Shown: piece by piece, positions 8,264 through 16,438 of the stretch | Numbering within the stretch: position 1 is the stretch's first letter | How the letters are laid out: each line of letters begins with the position of its first letter | Source of the DNA: Rugamonas fusca | GTDB taxonomy: Bacteria; Pseudomonadota; Gammaproteobacteria; Burkholderiales; Burkholderiaceae_D | Assembly (NCBI RefSeq): GCF_014042365.1 | Contig: NZ_JACEZS010000001.1 | Coordinates: 310,001-374,000 of the forward strand | Length of the DNA: 64,000 nucleotides | Reading direction: 5' to 3' | Program-made: the position numbers and the translations under genes | Notes under the pieces: generated by a model | Told to the model about the DNA's origin: nothing | The model's input: the letters and a program-made list of their open reading frames with translations, nothing else | The model's database searches: none

Positions 8264-8728
8264 TTACTTGGCGGGCGGCGCCTGGTCCAGGCGGTCCATC
8301 ATCATCTGCATCATGTTCTGCATCATGTCCATGCGCTGCTCCATGTCGCGGCCAGGACCGGGGCGAGCGCCCATCATGCCCGGCCCGCCCTGGGGACCAT
8401 TGCGTGGGCCGCCTTGCGGACCGCCCTGGGGGCCACAGCCTTGGGGGCCGCCCATCATGCCGCAGCCGCCCATGTGGTTCATCATGGACATGCTGTCCTG
8501 CATCAGTTTCATGTGTTCGTTCTGCAAGGCGCGCCGTTGCTCCGGCGTGGCATGGATCATCTTCTCGTGCATGTCGCGCATGGCCTTGATCTGGGCATCC
8601 ACGTCGAACGCGGGCTTGGCCGCTTGCGGGGCGGGCTTGGCCGGTGGCGCGGAGGCCGGCGTGGCGGCGCTGGCGGTGCCGGCCAGCAACAGGGACAGGG
8701 CGAGCGGCAGAACGTGATTTTTCTTCAT
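8264..8728 (-). CDS. Secreted Met/Gly/Pro-rich protein, possible metal binder
   Basis: Protein of 154 aa with a clear signal peptide (KKN, then LALSLLLAGTASA, cleavage after about residue 21), so periplasmic. The mature part has an Ala/Pro linker, then a helical Met- and His-rich section (about 45-80), two Cys in GGCGMMGG and PQGCGPQ contexts, a PQGG/PRNG low-complexity stretch, and a C-terminal helix with runs of Met. Met-Cys-His density of this kind suggests copper or other soft-metal binding, and the helical spacing loosely recalls Spy/CpxP-like proteins. No family is certain. The start at 8728 is set by AGGAG 5 nt upstream; a longer frame to 8770 lacks a signal peptide. An FNR-like box lies about 80 bp upstream. 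Confidence 0.75.
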   Translation of the reverse strand: MKKNHVLPLALSLLLAGTASAATPASAPPAKPAPQAAKPAFDVDAQIKAMRDMHEKMIHATPEQRRALQNEHMKLMQDSMSMMNHMGGCGMMGGPQGCGPQGGPQGGPRNGPQGGPGMMGARPGPGRDMEQRMDMMQNMMQMMMDRLDQAPPAK

Positions 8729-8780
8729 GATAGCTCCTGGTGGGTTCGGTTCTCGCGCACGGGCGCGCACGGTAAGATTG

Positions 8781-8822
8781 ATGGTAGTGAGATGGCTCTG
8801 AAAAATGATTGATCCAAATCAA
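8781..8822 (-). promoter_or_regulatory. FNR/ANR box and -10 element for the Met-rich gene
   Basis: TTGATCCAAATCAA (8809-8822) is a perfect match to TTGAT-N4-ATCAA. On the minus strand, TACCAT (8786-8781) lies 29.5-34.5 bp from the box centre, exactly where a -10 element falls when FNR sits at -41.5. This predicts direct activation of the Met-rich gene and perhaps the universal stress gene behind it. Confidence 0.7.
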
Positions 8823-8858
8823 ATTGCTAACAATTCACACTGGACATCGGCGCGCTGC

Positions 8859-11516
8859 CTAACGCATGCCGAAGCGACGGCTGAGCCAGCTCTTGATGGC
8901 CTGGGTCACCGCCAGGTAGCCGGCCAGGATCAGGGGCAGCAGCAGCCAGTAGCGTGCCGGCATCGGGACGAAGCCCAACGCCGGCCCCAGCGGTGACGAT
9001 GGCAGCCACAGGCCCAGCAGGCAGATGCCGGAGGTGGTCATCAGCAGCGGCAGGCTGGGGCGGCTTTGCAGGAACGGCACACGGGCCGTGCGCAGCACGT
9101 GCACCACCAGCGTTTGCGACAGCAACGACTCCATGAACCAGCCGGTCTGGAACAGGGCCGGCGCCGTGGCCGCGCCGCAGGCGTACCACAGCACGGCGAA
9201 GGTCGCATAGTCGAACAGCGAGCTGATGGGCCCCAGGCCGAGCATGGCGCGGCCGATGTTGGCGATGTCCCAGCGGCGCGGCCGCTTCAGGTATTCGGCG
9301 TCCACGTGGTCGCTGGCCAGCGTCGTTTGCGACACGTCGTATAGCAGGTTGTTGAACAGGATCTGCACCGGCGCCATCGGCAGGAAGGGCAGCAGCACGC
9401 TGGCGCCCAGCACGCTGAGCATGTTGCCGAAGTTGGAGCTGGCGCTCATGCGGATGTATTTGCTGATGTTGCCGAACACCTTGCGGCCTTCCACCACGCC
9501 ATCCTTGAGCGCCAGCAGGTTCTTCTGCAGCAGGATGATGTCAGCCGATTCCTTGGCGATGTCGACCGCGCTGTCGACGGAAATGCCGACGTCGGCCGTC
9601 TTCAGGGCGGCGCCGTCGTTGATGCCGTCGCCCAGGTAGCCGATCACGTGGCCGCGCGCTTGCAGGGCGCGGATCACGCGCGCCTTCTGCTGCGGGTTGA
9701 GCTTGACGAACAGGGTGGCGTGGACGGCCCGCGTGGCCAGATGCGCTTCGTCCAGCGCGTCGATGTCGGCCCCGTGCAATACGTCCTGGACCGGCAGGCC
9801 CACGTGGCGGCACACGTTGCGCGTCACCGCCTCGTTGTCGCCGGTGAGCACCTTGACGGCCACGCCGTAGTGCTTGAGCGCGCGGATGGCGTCGGCCGCG
9901 CTATCCTTGGGCGGGTCGAGGAAGGCGATGTAGCCGACCAGCGTCAGGCCCGCCTCGGCGCGGTTGTCGAACACGTGTTCCTCGGGCGCCAGTTCGCGGC
10001 AGGCCACGGCGATCACGCGGAAGCCATCCTCGTTCAAGTCCTGCACCACGCGCCCCAGCGCCATCCCGTGGTGCTCCTGCAGCGAGATCACGCCGCCCTG
10101 GCGTTCGGCCTGGGTGCACACGTCCAGCACTTCCTCGACCGCGCCCTTGCAGATCAGCACACGGCTGCCATCGGCCCGTTGCACGATGACGGACATGCGG
10201 CGCCGCTCGAAGTCGAACGGCAGTTCATCGACCTTGTGAAAGGCGGTGTCGGCTTGCAAGTGTTCATGCACGTCCACGTACTTGAGCACGGCCACGTCCA
10301 GCAGGTTCTTGAGGCCGGTCTGGTAGAAACTGTTGAGGTAGGCGTATTCCGTCACCCGGGCCGAGTCGGCGCCATCGATGTCCACGTGCTTTTCCAGGAT
10401 CACGCGGTCCTGGGTCAGCGTGCCCGTCTTGTCGGTGCACAGCACGTCCATCGCGCCCAGGTTCTGGATCGCGTTCAGGCGCTTGACGATCACCTGCTTG
10501 TCCGACATGGCCAGCGCGCCCTTGGCCAGGTTGATGGTGACGATCATCGGCAGCATCTCCGGCGCCAGGCCGACGGCCACGGCCACCGCGAACAGCAGCG
10601 CCTGCAGCCAGTCGCCCTTGCTGTAGCCGTTGATGAGGAACACCAGCGGCACCATGACCAGCATTACCCGTATCATCAGCCACACGAATTTGTTGACGCC
10701 CAGGTCGAAGCTGGTCAGTTCGCGGGCGCCGGCCAGCTGGTCGGCGATCTGGCCGAAGCAGGTGTTGGCGCCGGTGCCGACCACGAGCGCCGTGGCGCTG
10801 CCGCTGAGCACGGTGCACCCCATGAAGGCGACATTGCCCAGTTCGAGCGGCGGCACGGTGGCTGGCACGGCTTGCGCCAGCTTCTCCACCGGCATCGATT
10901 CGCCCGTCAGCGCGGCCTGGCTCACGAACAGGTCGCGGCAGGCCAGGATGCGCACGTCGGCCGGCACGATGGCGCCCACGGATAACTGCACGACGTCGCC
11001 GGGCACGATCTGTTCCAGCGGCACGTCGATGGCCTGGCTGGCCCCATTATCGCCACCATCGCCACCATCGCCACCATTGCCGCCATCGCTGCGCAGTACG
11101 CTGACGGTGGTGCGCACCATGGCGCGCAGCTTTTCGGCCGCCTGGTTGGAGCGGTGCTCCTGCAAGAAGGCCAGCAGCGACGACAGCACCACCATGAGGG
11201 CGATCAGGCTGGCGCCCCACGCTTCGCCGGTGGCGAAATTGACGACCGCCAGCCCCAGCAACAACAGCGACAGCGGGCTGGCCAGCAGCTTGAGAAAGCG
11301 CACCACCACGCCACGCTGGGTGGCGTGTGCCACCACGTTGGGGCCGTGCTGGAGCAGCCGTTGCTGGGCTTGCTGGGCCGTCAGGCCGGCGGGGCCGCTT
11401 TGCAGGCGGGCCAGGGCGGCGTCGGGCGTGTCGGCGGCCACGGCCAGCAGCACGGCGCTGGTGGCGGCATCGGCGGCCATGGCTGTCTCGGGGACGGACG
11501 CGGGTGACGGGGACAC
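8859..11516 (-). CDS. mgtA: MgtA-type P-type cation ATPase
   Basis: Membrane ATPase of 885 aa of the P3B (magnesium-translocating) class. It has the phosphorylation motif DKTGTLTQD (Asp362), TGES in the actuator domain, the GDNEAVTRNVCRHVGL hinge region and the C-terminal segment LLYDVSQTTLASD diagnostic of MgtA/MgtB proteins. It probably imports Mg2+ across the inner membrane. The GTG at 11516 is the 5'-most start, with AAGGA rather far upstream (12 nt); an ATG at 11480 is possible. No long MgtA-type leader is visible. Instead an FNR-like box lies about 95 bp upstream with TTATCC as -10 (11583-11578), suggesting oxygen rather than Mg2+ control. A Gly-Asp-rich insert (residues about 143-158) comes from a 9-bp tandem repeat. 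Confidence 0.92.
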   Translation of the reverse strand: MSPSPASVPETAMAADAATSAVLLAVAADTPDAALARLQSGPAGLTAQQAQQRLLQHGPNVVAHATQRGVVVRFLKLLASPLSLLLLGLAVVNFATGEAWGASLIALMVVLSSLLAFLQEHRSNQAAEKLRAMVRTTVSVLRSDGGNGGDGGDGGDNGASQAIDVPLEQIVPGDVVQLSVGAIVPADVRILACRDLFVSQAALTGESMPVEKLAQAVPATVPPLELGNVAFMGCTVLSGSATALVVGTGANTCFGQIADQLAGARELTSFDLGVNKFVWLMIRVMLVMVPLVFLINGYSKGDWLQALLFAVAVAVGLAPEMLPMIVTINLAKGALAMSDKQVIVKRLNAIQNLGAMDVLCTDKTGTLTQDRVILEKHVDIDGADSARVTEYAYLNSFYQTGLKNLLDVAVLKYVDVHEHLQADTAFHKVDELPFDFERRRMSVIVQRADGSRVLICKGAVEEVLDVCTQAERQGGVISLQEHHGMALGRVVQDLNEDGFRVIAVACRELAPEEHVFDNRAEAGLTLVGYIAFLDPPKDSAADAIRALKHYGVAVKVLTGDNEAVTRNVCRHVGLPVQDVLHGADIDALDEAHLATRAVHATLFVKLNPQQKARVIRALQARGHVIGYLGDGINDGAALKTADVGISVDSAVDIAKESADIILLQKNLLALKDGVVEGRKVFGNISKYIRMSASSNFGNMLSVLGASVLLPFLPMAPVQILFNNLLYDVSQTTLASDHVDAEYLKRPRRWDIANIGRAMLGLGPISSLFDYATFAVLWYACGAATAPALFQTGWFMESLLSQTLVVHVLRTARVPFLQSRPSLPLLMTTSGICLLGLWLPSSPLGPALGFVPMPARYWLLLPLILAGYLAVTQAIKSWLSRRFGMR
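11051..11086. repeat. 9-bp tandem repeat inside the P-type ATPase gene
   Basis: Three exact copies of CGCCACCAT (11051-11077) and one variant, TGCCGCCAT, encode a GGD/GGN-rich loop in the cytosolic N-terminal half of the ATPase. The unit length is a multiple of three, so copy-number change would lengthen or shorten the loop without a frameshift. Confidence 0.85.
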
Positions 11517-11604
11517 AGTGGCTGGCTTTCCTTGACGGGGAGGGCGGCGGCGCGGCGCACCGATGCACGATGGTGCAGGATAACAATGTCAAGGTTAAAT
11601 TTGT

Positions 11605-11618
11605 TTGATCTGTGTCAA
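11605..11618. promoter_or_regulatory. Shared divergent FNR/ANR-like box
   Basis: TTGATCTGTGTCAA matches TTGAT-N4-ATCAA at nine of ten positions. It lies between the divergent ATPase and patatin genes. Towards the ATPase, TTATCC (11583-11578) is about 28-34 bp from the box centre; towards the patatin, TACCAT (11643-11648) is about 31-37 bp away. Both fit -10 elements of FNR-activated promoters. Confidence 0.6.
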
Positions 11619-11719
11619 ATATGGCAAGTCCGGGCAACGACGTACCATGCCAGGCCAATACGCCGTGCCGCCAGGCGTGGTATGGCTACCCTTATTTGCA
11701 TCGCGAAAGGGTAGAGGAC

Positions 11720-14578
11720 ATGGCGGACCAGATACAGCCCGATGCATATCCCGACCCACAGCCCGGCCCGATAGCGGGCCCGCAGCCGCTCGATTTTGAC
11801 GCCGTCAAGGCGCAGGAACATGCGCTGCTGGGCTTGGCGGGGGCGGGAGCGGGCGCGGGCGCGACCCGGGGGGCGGGCCTGGCCTTGTCCGGGGGCGGCA
11901 TCCGCAGCGCCACGTTCGGCCTCGGGGTGCTGCAGGCACTGGCCGCGCGCCAGGCGCTGAGCCAGTTCGATTACCTGTCCACGGTATCGGGCGGCGGCTA
12001 CATCGGCGCCTGGCTGAGCGCCTGGATACACCGGGCCGGATTGGAGCAGGTGCAGGCGGCGCTGGCCCGGGCCGGCGGCGGGGATGGGGCCGCGCCGGAC
12101 ACGCCGGAGCCGGAACAAGTGAGCTGGCTGCGCCGCTACAGCAACTATCTGACGCCCAGGGTGGGGCTGTTCTCCGTCGATTCGCTGACCCTGATCACCA
12201 TCTGGACCCGCAACGTGACGCTGAGCCTGATTATCGTGCTGGCCTTCTTCGCCCTGTTGCTGTTGCTGCCGCGGCTGGCGCTGCTGTACGTGACAGCGCT
12301 GATCGATACTGCGCCCCCGGCGCTGGGCTACCCGGCCGGGCTGATGGGGGCGGGCGTGTTCCCGGCCGTGCTGGTGGCCAACATGGTGGAACTGGAGCGG
12401 CCGCCCGGCGTGGCCCGCTTCCGGCTGGCCACCACGCCGGCCGTGCTGTGGACGGTGCTGTTGCCTGGCGTGCTGGCCGCCCTCAGCGGCAGTTTCTGGC
12501 TGTTTGGCCCGGACCAGCGCGACGGCGCAGCCCACCGCATGCTGGCCTGGTGGTCGGCCGGCTTGCTGTTGCTGGTGGGCTTGGGCTGGCTGCTGTGCAA
12601 GCTGTACCATGGGCTGCGCTTTGGCCCGCGTGACGCGCGCGCGGGCGCCGTGCGCGCGGCACTGCTGGAATCGGCCGTGTTCCTGCCTGCGGGCGCGGCT
12701 GGCATCGCGGCCGGCATGGGGGTGCTGGCCGTGCTGCATGGCCGCGTGGGCTGGGAGACGGGTACGGCGCATGCGGCCGCCGTGCTGACCTTCGGCCCGG
12801 CGCTGTTCCTGCTCGTGTTCGGCGCCGGCGGCTCCATTTTCGTCGGGCTGGTGGGGCGCAACTACTTCGAGCGCTCGCGCGAATGGTGGAGCCGCATGAA
12901 CGCCTGGTTCCTCATCATCGGCATGGCGTGGCTGGCGCTGCACGGCTGCGCGTTCTACCTGCCGGCGGTCACCGAATGGGCGTACGCCAACGCCGGACCG
13001 TGGCTGCGCGGCGCGGTCGGGGCCGGCTGGCTGGCCAGTCTCATCGGCCTGCTGCTGGCGCCGCGCCAGGGCGGGGGCGATGCGCGCCGCCACCTGCGTC
13101 TGCTGACCATGGCCAAGCTGGCGGCCGCCTTGTTCCTGCTCGGTTTCGTGGCGCTGGCCGCCAGCCTCACCGATGTCGGGCTGGCCAGCGCGGGCCGCTT
13201 GACGCGCACGGTGGTGCAAGCGCCGGGTGGCCTGGCCGAACTGGACTGGCGCGTGCTGGTAGCCGGCGGCCAGTTGCGCCAGCATCTGGACGTGGCCGCT
13301 CGCCTGCCGGGCATGGACGCCTACGTGGCGGCCCGGATGACGGACCTGCACGGCCAGCTGCAGGCGCAAGCTGGTCCCTTGCCCTTCCTGTGGCTGGCCT
13401 TGGCCGCGGTGGTGGCCGTGTTGCTGGTGTTTGGCTTGCGGGTCGATGTCAACAAGTTCTCGCTGCACAATATGTACAAGACCCGGCTGATCCGCTGTTA
13501 CCTGGGCGCCAGCAATCCCCATCGGCGGGCCCAGCCGTTCACGGGCTTCGACGATGGCGACGACATTGCCCTGTCCAGCCTGGCCGGCGCCGGGACGGTG
13601 CAGCGGCCCATGCACATCATCAACACGACACTCAACCTGTCGCAAGGCAAGAACCTGGCATGGCAGGAACGCAAGGCCGCCTCGTTCACGCTGACGGCCC
13701 TGCATGCGGGCTTCGCGCTGGGCCACACGCAGGGGGTGTCGTCCGAGCAACAGGCCAAGCAAAGGCTGGTCCGGCCGGCGCAGGCGCTGGCCGAGGGGGA
13801 CGACGCGCTGGCCGGCTACCGGCCCACGCGGCTGTACGCGGCCAGCAATGGCGAGACGCGCGCATTCACGCTGGGCATGGCGGCCGCCACGTCCGGCGCG
13901 GCCGCCAGCCCCAACATGGGCGCGGCCACCAGTCCGGCGCTGGCGTTCCTGATGACTTTATTGAATGTGCGCATAGGACGCTGGAGTCCCAATCCGGCCC
14001 GCAAGCTGTGGCGGCGGGCCAGCCCCCGGTTTGGCTTGCTGTGCCTGCTGCAAGAATTGTTCGGTTATTCCAATGACGAGTCGTCGTTCGTCTACCTGTC
14101 CGACGGCGGCCATTTCGACAACACGGGCATCTACGAGCTGGTGCGGCGGCGCTGCCGGCTGATCCTGCTGGTGGACGCGAGCGAGGACAGCCAACGCGGG
14201 TTCGATGACCTGGGCCGGGCGATCCGCCAGTGCCGCATCGATTTCGGGGTGGAGATCCGCATTGACCTGGCCGCCTTGCGCGCGTGCCCGCCCGCGTTGC
14301 CCGCCTGCGGCCATGCCAGGGGCGAAATCCGGTACGGCTCCGGCGCCGCCGAGGGGGAGCTGCTCTACATCAAGCCCACCCTGTGCGCGGCCCGCCACGA
14401 GCCGGTCGACGTCTTGAACTACAGCAGCAACCATCCCAGCTTTCCGCACCAGTCGCCGGCCGACCAGTTTTTCGACGAAAGCCAGTTCGAAAGCTACCGC
14501 CAGTTGGGCCTGCACATCGCGGTCGCCTGCCTTGACCAGTATGGCCACTTGCTGCCGCACGGCAGCGGCCGGCGCTAG
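11720..14578 (+). CDS. Large membrane-embedded patatin-like phospholipase
   Basis: Protein of 952 aa with a split patatin catalytic domain. The oxyanion loop GGGIRS begins at residue 58, the nucleophile Ser90 lies in TVSGGGY, and the catalytic Asp795 lies in SDGGHFDNTG. About ten hydrophobic segments lie between the two halves (about residues 160-600), so the catalytic dyad is formed by parts separated by a membrane region. It probably hydrolyses membrane phospholipids or related acyl esters at the inner membrane. The ATG at 11720 is chosen because AAAGGG lies 8 nt upstream and the FNR-like promoter would otherwise fall inside the coding region; an in-frame ATG at 11612 overlaps the box. It is transcribed divergently from the ATPase. 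Confidence 0.85.
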   Translation: MADQIQPDAYPDPQPGPIAGPQPLDFDAVKAQEHALLGLAGAGAGAGATRGAGLALSGGGIRSATFGLGVLQALAARQALSQFDYLSTVSGGGYIGAWLSAWIHRAGLEQVQAALARAGGGDGAAPDTPEPEQVSWLRRYSNYLTPRVGLFSVDSLTLITIWTRNVTLSLIIVLAFFALLLLLPRLALLYVTALIDTAPPALGYPAGLMGAGVFPAVLVANMVELERPPGVARFRLATTPAVLWTVLLPGVLAALSGSFWLFGPDQRDGAAHRMLAWWSAGLLLLVGLGWLLCKLYHGLRFGPRDARAGAVRAALLESAVFLPAGAAGIAAGMGVLAVLHGRVGWETGTAHAAAVLTFGPALFLLVFGAGGSIFVGLVGRNYFERSREWWSRMNAWFLIIGMAWLALHGCAFYLPAVTEWAYANAGPWLRGAVGAGWLASLIGLLLAPRQGGGDARRHLRLLTMAKLAAALFLLGFVALAASLTDVGLASAGRLTRTVVQAPGGLAELDWRVLVAGGQLRQHLDVAARLPGMDAYVAARMTDLHGQLQAQAGPLPFLWLALAAVVAVLLVFGLRVDVNKFSLHNMYKTRLIRCYLGASNPHRRAQPFTGFDDGDDIALSSLAGAGTVQRPMHIINTTLNLSQGKNLAWQERKAASFTLTALHAGFALGHTQGVSSEQQAKQRLVRPAQALAEGDDALAGYRPTRLYAASNGETRAFTLGMAAATSGAAASPNMGAATSPALAFLMTLLNVRIGRWSPNPARKLWRRASPRFGLLCLLQELFGYSNDESSFVYLSDGGHFDNTGIYELVRRRCRLILLVDASEDSQRGFDDLGRAIRQCRIDFGVEIRIDLAALRACPPALPACGHARGEIRYGSGAAEGELLYIKPTLCAARHEPVDVLNYSSNHPSFPHQSPADQFFDESQFESYRQLGLHIAVACLDQYGHLLPHGSGRR

Positions 14579-14647
14579 CCGGGCGGCAACGCGTCACAAC
14601 AGTTGCCGCGCGACACAGCGGTTGGTGAAATTTGCATGTTTGGCATT

Positions 14648-14661
14648 TTGATCTAGACTAA
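14648..14661 (+). promoter_or_regulatory. Weak FNR-like box before the oxidase operon
   Basis: TTGATCTAGACTAA keeps a perfect left half-site and three of five positions in the right half (eight of ten overall). It lies 62 bp before the first gene of the cytochrome oxidase cluster. No clear -10 element stands at the expected distance, so the site is weaker than the three upstream ones. Confidence 0.3.
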
Positions 14662-14722
14662 ACCCATGACGTCGGTGCAAACGGTCGCGTGGCGGGGCGC
14701 CTGCCGCGGGGAGGAGAGAGTC

Positions 14723-15223
14723 ATGGAACTGCATCTGCATTCGCACCGCTGGGAGGCGCGCCTGCCCGACTGGGCCGCGGCCACCGTGGCGGGTTTTGGC
14801 GCCGGCGGTATCCTGATGCTGCTGGAAATCGTGTGGGCCGCCAGTACGGGACGCGATCCCTGGTTGACGTCGCACATGATCGCGGCCATGGTGCTGGGCT
14901 GGAACGCGCTGCAAACGAGCGGCTACAGCCTCGGTATCGTCGTCTGGGCGCTGGTGATCCACTATGTGCTGGGGATGGCGTTCGGGGTCATGCTGGCGGC
15001 CATCGTGGCGCCGTTCCACCTCGATTCCAGTGCCGGCATGGCCTTGCTGGCGGGCGCCGTGTTCGGCCTGCTGCTGTACCTGCTCGATTTCTACGGCATG
15101 TCCGGCGCGTTCACCTGGGTGCGCGAGCTGCGGGGCTGGCCCACTGCCATCGGCCATGTCGTGTTCGGCATGTCGGCGGCCATCATCTACCTGAAGCTGG
15201 AACAGCCTGAGCAGCCACGCTAG
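14723..15223 (+). CDS. Conserved-type membrane protein at the head of the oxidase operon
   Basis: Protein of 166 aa with about five hydrophobic segments, a short hydrophilic N-terminus (His-rich: ELHLHSHRW) and conserved-looking polar positions between helices. I do not recognise a named family. The start at 14723 is set by GGAGGAGAG 5-10 nt upstream; an earlier ATG at 14666 lacks a ribosome site. It reads straight into coxB with a 58-bp gap, so a role in oxidase assembly, heme or copper handling, or membrane anchoring is conceivable but unproven. Confidence 0.7.
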   Translation: MELHLHSHRWEARLPDWAAATVAGFGAGGILMLLEIVWAASTGRDPWLTSHMIAAMVLGWNALQTSGYSLGIVVWALVIHYVLGMAFGVMLAAIVAPFHLDSSAGMALLAGAVFGLLLYLLDFYGMSGAFTWVRELRGWPTAIGHVVFGMSAAIIYLKLEQPEQPR

Positions 15224-15281
15224 CGTTGCGGCGGGCCGGGTTGTGTTCACTGCGCCAGCGGGCTGGCATGGGGTCACAGAT

Positions 15282-16412
15282 ATGGCGCTCCCCTTGGTGT
15301 TGATCCTGATCGTCGCGGGTGCCGTGGCCTTTCACCTGGCCAGTCCGTGGTGGCAGACACCTGTGGCGTCCAACTGGCAACAGATGGACGACGCGCTCAT
15401 GCTCACCCTGGTCATCACGGCCGTCGCGTTCGTCGCCATCAACCTGTTCCTCGCGTATGTCGTGCTGCGCTTTCGCCACCGCGAAGGCAGGCGCGCCGCC
15501 GCCGAACATGGCAACAAGGCGCTCGAAGCGTGGCTGGTGGGCCTGACGACGGTGGGCATCGTGGCCTTGCTGGCGCCGGGCCTGTCCGTGTACGCCAAGC
15601 TGATCCATCCGCCGGCCGATGCCATGGTGTTCGAGGTGATGGGCCAGCAATGGCAGTGGCACTACCGCCTGCCGGGCAAGGATGGCAAGCTCGGTATGAC
15701 GGACGTGCGCTACATGGGGGCCGCCAACCCTTTCGGCATCAACCCGGACGACCCCAACGGGCAGGACGACGTGCTGGTCGAAGGCCAGGAAGTGCACCTG
15801 CCCATCAACCGGCCGGTGAAGGTGATGCTGCGCTCGCAGGACGTGCTGCACGACTTTTTCGTGCCGCAGTTCCGCACCCGCATGAACATGGTGCCGGGCA
15901 TGGTGACCTCGTTCTGGTTCACGCCGCAAAAGGCCGGGAAATTTGAAGTGCTGTGCGCGCAGTTGTGCGGTATTGGCCACTTCAATATGCGCAGCTACGT
16001 GGTGGTGGAGGATGCCGGCGCCTACGCCAGCTGGCTGGCGGCCCAGCCCGTGTTCGGCGCCCGCACGACAGCCGTGGCGGCCGGGGTCGTGCCGGACGTG
16101 GCCGCCGGCATCGACCCCGGACACCAGGGGCGCTTGCTGGCGCAGTCCCGCGGCTGCGTGGCCTGCCACAGTGCGGATGGCAGCGCCGGCGTCGGGCCCA
16201 GCTGGAAGGGCTTGTACGGCCGGATGGAAACCATGGCCGATGGCCAGACCGTCAAGGCCGACGAGGCGTACCTGAAGCAATCGATCATGGATCCCAGGGC
16301 GCGCGTCGTGAAGGGCTACGCGCCCGTGATGCCGCAGCAGCAACTCAGCGCCGCGGACCTGGATGCCTTGCTGGCCTACATCAAGTCGCTGGGCGGGCCG
16401 GCGCCACCGTAG
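15282..16412 (+). CDS. coxB: Cytochrome c oxidase subunit II with fused cytochrome c (caa3 type)
   Basis: Protein of 376 aa with two N-terminal membrane helices (about 3-20 and 36-60), a periplasmic cupredoxin domain with the CuA ligands (His190, Cys225, Cys229, His233, Met236) and a C-terminal cytochrome c domain with a CVACH heme-attachment site at 292-296. The fused cytochrome makes this a caa3-type oxidase that takes electrons from soluble cytochrome c or its own heme c. The start is uncertain: the ATG at 15282 gives an N-terminus that runs directly into the first helix, while a GTG at 15243 would add 13 residues. No strong ribosome site precedes either. Confidence 0.92.
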   Translation: MALPLVLILIVAGAVAFHLASPWWQTPVASNWQQMDDALMLTLVITAVAFVAINLFLAYVVLRFRHREGRRAAAEHGNKALEAWLVGLTTVGIVALLAPGLSVYAKLIHPPADAMVFEVMGQQWQWHYRLPGKDGKLGMTDVRYMGAANPFGINPDDPNGQDDVLVEGQEVHLPINRPVKVMLRSQDVLHDFFVPQFRTRMNMVPGMVTSFWFTPQKAGKFEVLCAQLCGIGHFNMRSYVVVEDAGAYASWLAAQPVFGARTTAVAAGVVPDVAAGIDPGHQGRLLAQSRGCVACHSADGSAGVGPSWKGLYGRMETMADGQTVKADEAYLKQSIMDPRARVVKGYAPVMPQQQLSAADLDALLAYIKSLGGPAPP

Positions 16413-16438
16413 CGCCGGCGTGGAGGGAGGAGGTTGGC

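Noticed and set aside
8378..8460. Repeated GGGCCGCC-type units in the Met-rich gene as a CRISPR-like array
   Set aside because: The units are short, irregular and in frame, encoding Gly-Pro-Gln-rich residues; there are no spacers of constant length and no cas genes.
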